Assembly (NCBI RefSeq): GCF_023241715.1
Contig: NZ_JALQCW010000088.1
Coordinates: 30,190 to 94,189, forward strand
Direction: 5' to 3'
Length of the DNA stretch: 64,000 nucleotides
Source: Pseudomonas morbosilactucae
GTDB lineage: Bacteria > Pseudomonadota > Gammaproteobacteria > Pseudomonadales > Pseudomonadaceae
Shown here piece after piece: positions 60,901-64,000 of the stretch. The notes below the pieces were generated by a model. It was not told the origin of the DNA, did not search any database, and saw only the letters and a list, made by a program, of their open reading frames with translations. A program made the position numbers and the translations under genes. Every line of letters begins with the position of its first letter. The stretch's first letter is position 1.

Positions 60901-62908
60901 GGTCAGACTCCCAAATTTCGCGAAGTACGAATCCAAGTGCTGGTGATAGCATCAGTCCCAGCGCGTCAATCTTACTGAATCGATAAGTCCTGTTACTTAT
61001 AGCGCTTGGGTCTAGGTAGAGCCGCGCGGCTGCATAGTCGAAGAGGAGATGATGTCGGAACTGTACCCACCGTTCATTATCAACGACCACGAGTACACCC
61101 TCTCTACAGAGGGTGTCGATCATGGCCGGGGCGTCAAATGCCACCTCAGATTTTGGTGCGCGAAGCGCCCGCGCCTTAACCATGAATTGCACCACGCGGC
61201 TGAGGCTACTCGTTGCTGGTGAACCGTGGCCTTCCACACGGTGCTCCCAATAAAGGCGTAATAAGTCGGCTTGGGAAGCGACTGCGTGTAGTTTCTTTAC
61301 CGCGTTACCCGAGATCAATTCGCTCAGAAGTCGGGTATTGAACGGCACCATGGCCAAGTCACGCAGACGCGGCGGCGAGTTTGCAAGACACGTAGCCAAG
61401 GCAGGTGACTGTTGGAGGAGTTGCTCAAACTCCGCTTCTGACCACGAGGGCACCTGAATATGTGAAACGTTTGAGAAGGATGGATCTGCGAGCGACGTCT
61501 GCGGCGGTGTTCCTCTGAAAAGAGCACGTAGCTGTTGACCCATGCGCAGGTCGAAATTACGAATCGATGCCACAACGTTCCAGCGCCCCTTCCGCTCAAG
61601 AACTCGCTCGATAAGAGTTCGAAAGATGTTTTCGCCATGACCGCCGCGCGTTGCGTCCAATGCATCCACAATTAGATAGGCCTTCCCCGGTCCGTCCCAA
61701 GCTTCAAGGACATCAAGGATCGGATGCTTTAATCCGACTTCACGGGATAAGCCTTCGAGGCTTTCAATTGAGTAGCGATCAACGGCAAGTTGAAGAACAT
61801 CTAAGCCGTCCTCGTCCAACTTCTGAGCAAGAGCATTCAGAACACCGCTCTTGCCAGCTCCGGGCTCACCGATAATGAGCAGGGGACCGCTACGCACTGC
61901 CGCCTCAATCGCGGTTTGGCAGTCGCGACGCACGGACAATGATTCGCCGTTGCCTACGTCGATCTTTTCATAGCTGGCGAGCGCTTCTGCGATTTGCTTA
62001 GAGTGTCGCTTGAGCGCCTGGATATCACTGAGATACTCGGGAGGTGCGTTGAGCGCGATACCACGGCTGGCGAGTAGTTGTCGCCAGACGGGCAGGTCAC
62101 CGCCGCCACGCTCCTTCATCAACTGGCCGCTTAAATCGGACAAGGACGCGAACGCTGCCGCGGCATCTACGTCTGGTCCAAAGACTTTGATAAGGGAGCC
62201 GCTCGCTAACGCGTACCCTTGGTCTCCGTCAAAGGTGAATATGTCTACAAGTTTCGCTAACTCCAGCAGCAGATCATCGTTAAATGGACTTTTGGTGACG
62301 CTCGCCCAAGCCCGCTCGACCAAGCTTGAGAACACTTGATAAGCGCGTTGCTGTGCCTGGTTGAGTGCGCCTCCGCCTGGCTGTGAAACGAGGCGTAGCG
62401 CGGCCGGTAAATCGTTTTTAATCTGGGCTGAGGCTTGAGGGCTTACAGCCAGCACCAATCGGTCTCGGACCGGATCGAGGGGGCGATTCCACCCCATAGT
62501 GCCATCACCTTGCTGAGCGACGAGCCAATGACGAACGAACTGCGAGATTGTCTTCCCCAACGGTGAGCTAGGGTCGTCACTAAGATTTGCAGTTGTCTTA
62601 GCCTGAACGGCGATGTAGCCGCCGACGCTGGTCTTGATCAGCAGATCGTCGACGGGTGCCTCTGTTTCGAAACGGACCCATTCAGGAGTAGCGGCCCCAA
62701 GGCGAAAGCTGTCGTCTAACCTGTCGCCTGCGAGAATCCATGATGAGAAGAGCGCCCCGAGCTGTTGTTCGAAACGTATCCCGGCGCTGGTCGCAGCGCC
62801 ACCACCACCTATTCGGTCACTGGGGGAGGGATTTTGCGGTGTGTGGATCAAGGCACATTTCCGTTCTACGTCTGACAATTGGGTAGTGATAGCTGGGTTC
62901 ACTCGCAT
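57974..62908 (-). CDS. Large nuclease-NTPase protein (Cap4/DUF4297-like nuclease + P-loop STAND-like NTPase + helical repeats)
   Basis: About 1644 residues. Residues below count from a TTG at 62914; the ATG at 62908 is two codons in. N-terminal domain (about 43-200): GIRFEQQLGALF, VDDLLIKTSVGGYIAVQAKTT, with the D..QxK arrangement of Cap4/DUF4297-type PD-(D/E)XK nucleases. NTPase (about 330-600): Walker A GEPGAGKS (349-356), Walker B YLIVDALD (413-420), then VVASIRNFDLR as a sensor-like element. The rest, about 1000 residues, is helical with HEAT/TPR-like periodicity and no enzyme motif. This order (effector nuclease, STAND ATPase, long sensor) is that of Avs/NLR-like anti-phage proteins. Confidence 0.72.
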   Translation of the reverse strand: MRVNPAITTQLSDVERKCALIHTPQNPSPSDRIGGGGAATSAGIRFEQQLGALFSSWILAGDRLDDSFRLGAATPEWVRFETEAPVDDLLIKTSVGGYIAVQAKTTANLSDDPSSPLGKTISQFVRHWLVAQQGDGTMGWNRPLDPVRDRLVLAVSPQASAQIKNDLPAALRLVSQPGGGALNQAQQRAYQVFSSLVERAWASVTKSPFNDDLLLELAKLVDIFTFDGDQGYALASGSLIKVFGPDVDAAAAFASLSDLSGQLMKERGGGDLPVWRQLLASRGIALNAPPEYLSDIQALKRHSKQIAEALASYEKIDVGNGESLSVRRDCQTAIEAAVRSGPLLIIGEPGAGKSGVLNALAQKLDEDGLDVLQLAVDRYSIESLEGLSREVGLKHPILDVLEAWDGPGKAYLIVDALDATRGGHGENIFRTLIERVLERKGRWNVVASIRNFDLRMGQQLRALFRGTPPQTSLADPSFSNVSHIQVPSWSEAEFEQLLQQSPALATCLANSPPRLRDLAMVPFNTRLLSELISGNAVKKLHAVASQADLLRLYWEHRVEGHGSPATSSLSRVVQFMVKARALRAPKSEVAFDAPAMIDTLCREGVLVVVDNERWVQFRHHLLFDYAAARLYLDPSAISNRTYRFSKIDALGLMLSPALGFVLREIWESDPDHGRFWGALGNLINEKDADPIIRSTAGRLGAEFPTSANDCLQLGNRAIAGNKGALETLSHVTGALAVRLEDEKEVVLGPWVCLADRLATAPSNVANTLRFLLHNLIGRTEDDAFKPMLGQAARALLTYGLIQPEPGFIVRSAIDFVIATYGSDIAASRGLIAQLFDRDRLDRFGHAEVPTVCYKIAAIGEVDPEFVATVVYRTVFDYEVTDDHQTRINHSQILNLTSNARQDYGMARWSLGEYLPKFLQLHPRAAITAVVNAIEGYVAREHAISDEALNIEIQAGGRSIHLREDRSYVWAHDPDSTHDRDAERLVAKLRERLKAATEPEAVALIDILIDEASLAIFWSRMFLCAVERSDGLVDLLWPIAVTEPFLVLPDTRKDAIDLVAKGYVRRSTEERQAFEERVLHFEFSQFTHHDEARLAFLERLFGALGRENLITGEARRICDASAQGQTATNDRLFTIRSGWSAPEDFFWMQGLDKDAPENSSVINAIKAAERLLGLESKSDDAAVTSLKDSLAALKSIQTLLDDDVAHVGLKRHAEGIIGQGCEAIVSRQLLVSKEVPPTPEQDAEFTALLEIAARSESPELEADTETEFEKSAAWGSPAARVEAAQAYWDLFAQRADLYPQLGAQAEDLLSDSHPAVRLSASVRLVRIWDLDRDRFWHLLNGHLTNEPNLSVIEHLLGGVVSRLIHSDQHRSLELLLMLSQRETSGSDRERRLHKAIADNLTILWVTYNSTGAKAVIDQWVGEPWKHSEATNTILATLRDAIVAGIADTPDKYVSIRQRSQTLVSDIVNAANTHLARYVMAPDLDGTASEEVRECARLIDTAGMQMFFATDENRNRSADNDSDFRSGLQVFLQENADLLKRIGEYAQPHTTYYLLQLVERLVDVDAGATFDLAISILQSSTRLGYQNDTLGVDLLVKLVGVFLADHKEIFEDSARRAELIDCLEIFMDAGWPAARRLLYRLPEFIQ

Positions 62909-63048
62909 TAGCAACCCGTCTAGTCACAGGCAGTCCACCGTGACCGGACTTGAATCTGCGTTACATCTCCCATTGTTGCGCCCCCTTCTACCCGCCATAA
63001 CCACGCCAATGCATTGTCTAGGCTTCACTCAGCGTCTGCTTCTGGCCG

Positions 63049-64000
63049 ATTCTGTTGAAAAAGTAGGTTCAGCGGCAGCCAGCCAGTCAGGTATGCCTGC
63101 TGTCGAAGTAGCTGCAAGCCACTTCAAGTTGTCTTTCGGTGTTTCGCTGAGCGTTCTGGCTCAGGTTTGAAGGTTAATTCGAGGGTTTCTGCCCATAGCA
63201 GGCGTACCTATCCTGTGAGCGGTAGCCCTTGAGGCAAAAGTTTGGCCATGCGACGCAGGTTCTGCACCATCGCAGCCAAGGTGAACTCGTCAGTAGCCCC
63301 CGCCAGGCCTCGCAGTCGCAAGCGGTCGAGTTTCATGATCCGTTTGAGGTGGGCGAAAAGCATCTCCACCTTCTTTCGCTCGCAGCGCGAGACGACGTAC
63401 TCCGGTGTCTTGGCGATGCGTCGGGCCACGTCCCGGGCAGCCTCATGGATGCTGCGAACGATCTTCCGATTCGGCGTGTTGGGGCAGCACTTCGCTTTCA
63501 GCGTACAGGTGGCGCAGTCAGTTTGACTGGAGCGATAGATGACGGTGTTGGCCTTGGTCACCCGCGATCTTTTTTGGGTAAAGGCGCGCCATTCACTGCG
63601 CAGTGGCTTGCTGGCTGGGCAGAGGTATTCATTGGCTTCCGGATTCCAGTGGAAGTCGTTACTGGAGAGGCTGTCGTCCTTGCGCTCGGTCTTGTCCCAC
63701 ATCGGCACATGCGGCTCGATGTCCTTTTCTTCGACCATCCAGGCCAGCATCGGGGCAGTGCCATAGGCGGTATCGCCGATGAGGCGCTCTGGCGTGAGGT
63801 CGAACTCCGCTTCGACACGCTCGACCATCGTCTTGGTCGAATCGACTTCGGCAGTACGGTGCGCCGGGGTCGCCTCCACATCCATGATCACGCCGTGCTC
63901 AGTGTCGATCAGGTAATTCGTGGAGTAGGCAAAGAAGGCCGGACCGCCTGGCGCTGCTGTCCAACGCGACTGCGGATAGGTAAGCGAAATTTTCTTGGGA
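63049..64000 (-). mobile_element. IS1182-family insertion sequence, 3' part (continues outside window)
   Basis: The transposase frame and about 150 bp of downstream sequence are present. The likely outer end lies near 63049, where GATTCTGTTGAAAAAGT begins directly after a cut copy of the palindromic element GCTTCTGGCC. The 5' part of the element lies outside the window. Confidence 0.65.
63208..64000 (-). CDS. IS1182-family transposase (N-terminus outside window)
   Basis: A continuous frame from the window edge to the stop at 63208 (264 residues). It carries the DDE domain of the IS1182/IS5-like group: FAYSTNYLIDTEHGVIMDVEATPAHR (first Asp region), ERLIGDTAYGTAPML (second Asp), YRSSQTDCATCTLKAKCCP (the Cys cluster typical of IS1182) and RCERKKVEMLFAHLKRIMKLDRLRLRG (Glu region with the YREK-like signature). 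It probably moves the element by cut and paste. Whether the N-terminal DUF772 domain is intact cannot be seen. Confidence 0.88.
   Translation of the reverse strand, partial: PKKISLTYPQSRWTAAPGGPAFFAYSTNYLIDTEHGVIMDVEATPAHRTAEVDSTKTMVERVEAEFDLTPERLIGDTAYGTAPMLAWMVEEKDIEPHVPMWDKTERKDDSLSSNDFHWNPEANEYLCPASKPLRSEWRAFTQKRSRVTKANTVIYRSSQTDCATCTLKAKCCPNTPNRKIVRSIHEAARDVARRIAKTPEYVVSRCERKKVEMLFAHLKRIMKLDRLRLRGLAGATDEFTLAAMVQNLRRMAKLLPQGLPLTG

Overview
The window reads as a chromosomal segment of a Pseudomonas, most likely of the P. fluorescens complex. This is inferred from the GC-rich codon use, the dense LysR/MFS/porin-type catabolic clusters, the NrtR-controlled NAD salvage locus, the gallate (gal) cluster, and the 'GTTCCCACGCTC..GCGTGGGAA' intergenic hairpins. 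No rRNA gene, complete tRNA or CRISPR array was seen.

Layout, core-like part (1-40.3 kb). 1-12.8 kb: a catabolic/uptake block with an IclR regulator (cut by the window edge), an M20 peptidase, two LysR regulators, two MFS transporters, a DUF2817 zinc carboxypeptidase-like protein, an M20 amidohydrolase, and a DUF1329/DUF1302 envelope pair. 13-20.9 kb: ppnN, a suppressor-of-fused-domain protein, a lone receiver, an isocitrate-lyase/PEP-mutase-family oxaloacetate decarboxylase, a beta-propeller-like protein, and an RR-CheC / PAS-GGDEF signalling operon. 21.5-25.9 kb: a frameshifted DUF4174 gene, a DHA2-type exporter, and a class III aminotransferase with a divergent LysR. 25.9-30.6 kb: the NAD salvage locus, two divergent operons (nadD-like/nrtR/nudix and pncA/pncB/nadE), each preceded by a GTACATGAC(A/G)TGTAC palindrome. 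30.7-31.5 kb: a GFA-family gene coupled to a frameshifted gene. 31.8-39.2 kb: the gallate pathway (transporter, gallate dioxygenase, a coupled PDC-lactonase-like amidohydrolase, a tandem-HTH LysR regulator, galB, galC, galD). Gallate is ring-cleaved to 4-oxalomesaconate (OMA), tautomerised, hydrated and cleaved to pyruvate and oxaloacetate.

Accessory part (about 40.3-64 kb). A PuuB/DadA-like oxidoreductase that has lost its FAD-binding N-terminus marks the left edge. The DNA then becomes AT-richer and fragmentary: an AbrB-type antitoxin, an XRE regulator, an orphan MbcA/ParS/Xre antitoxin, an orphan AbiEi-like DUF6088 protein, a flavoprotein pseudogene (ArsO-like), and a PRTase-like protein behind a truncated partner. 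Next come two paralogous NADPH-dependent reductase-like genes, a MarR regulator, and an SDR/TetR pair. A probable D-tartrate utilisation cluster follows (LysR, tarD, dctA-type transporter, a second oxaloacetate-decarboxylase-like gene, D-2-hydroxyacid dehydrogenase). After a tRNA 3'-half fragment with a strong terminator come two overlapping genes: a 1.6-kaa protein with a Cap4/DUF4297-like nuclease, a P-loop STAND-like NTPase and a long helical C-terminus, and an HsdR_N-like nuclease. This is the best candidate for a little-described anti-phage system. The window ends inside an IS1182-family element.
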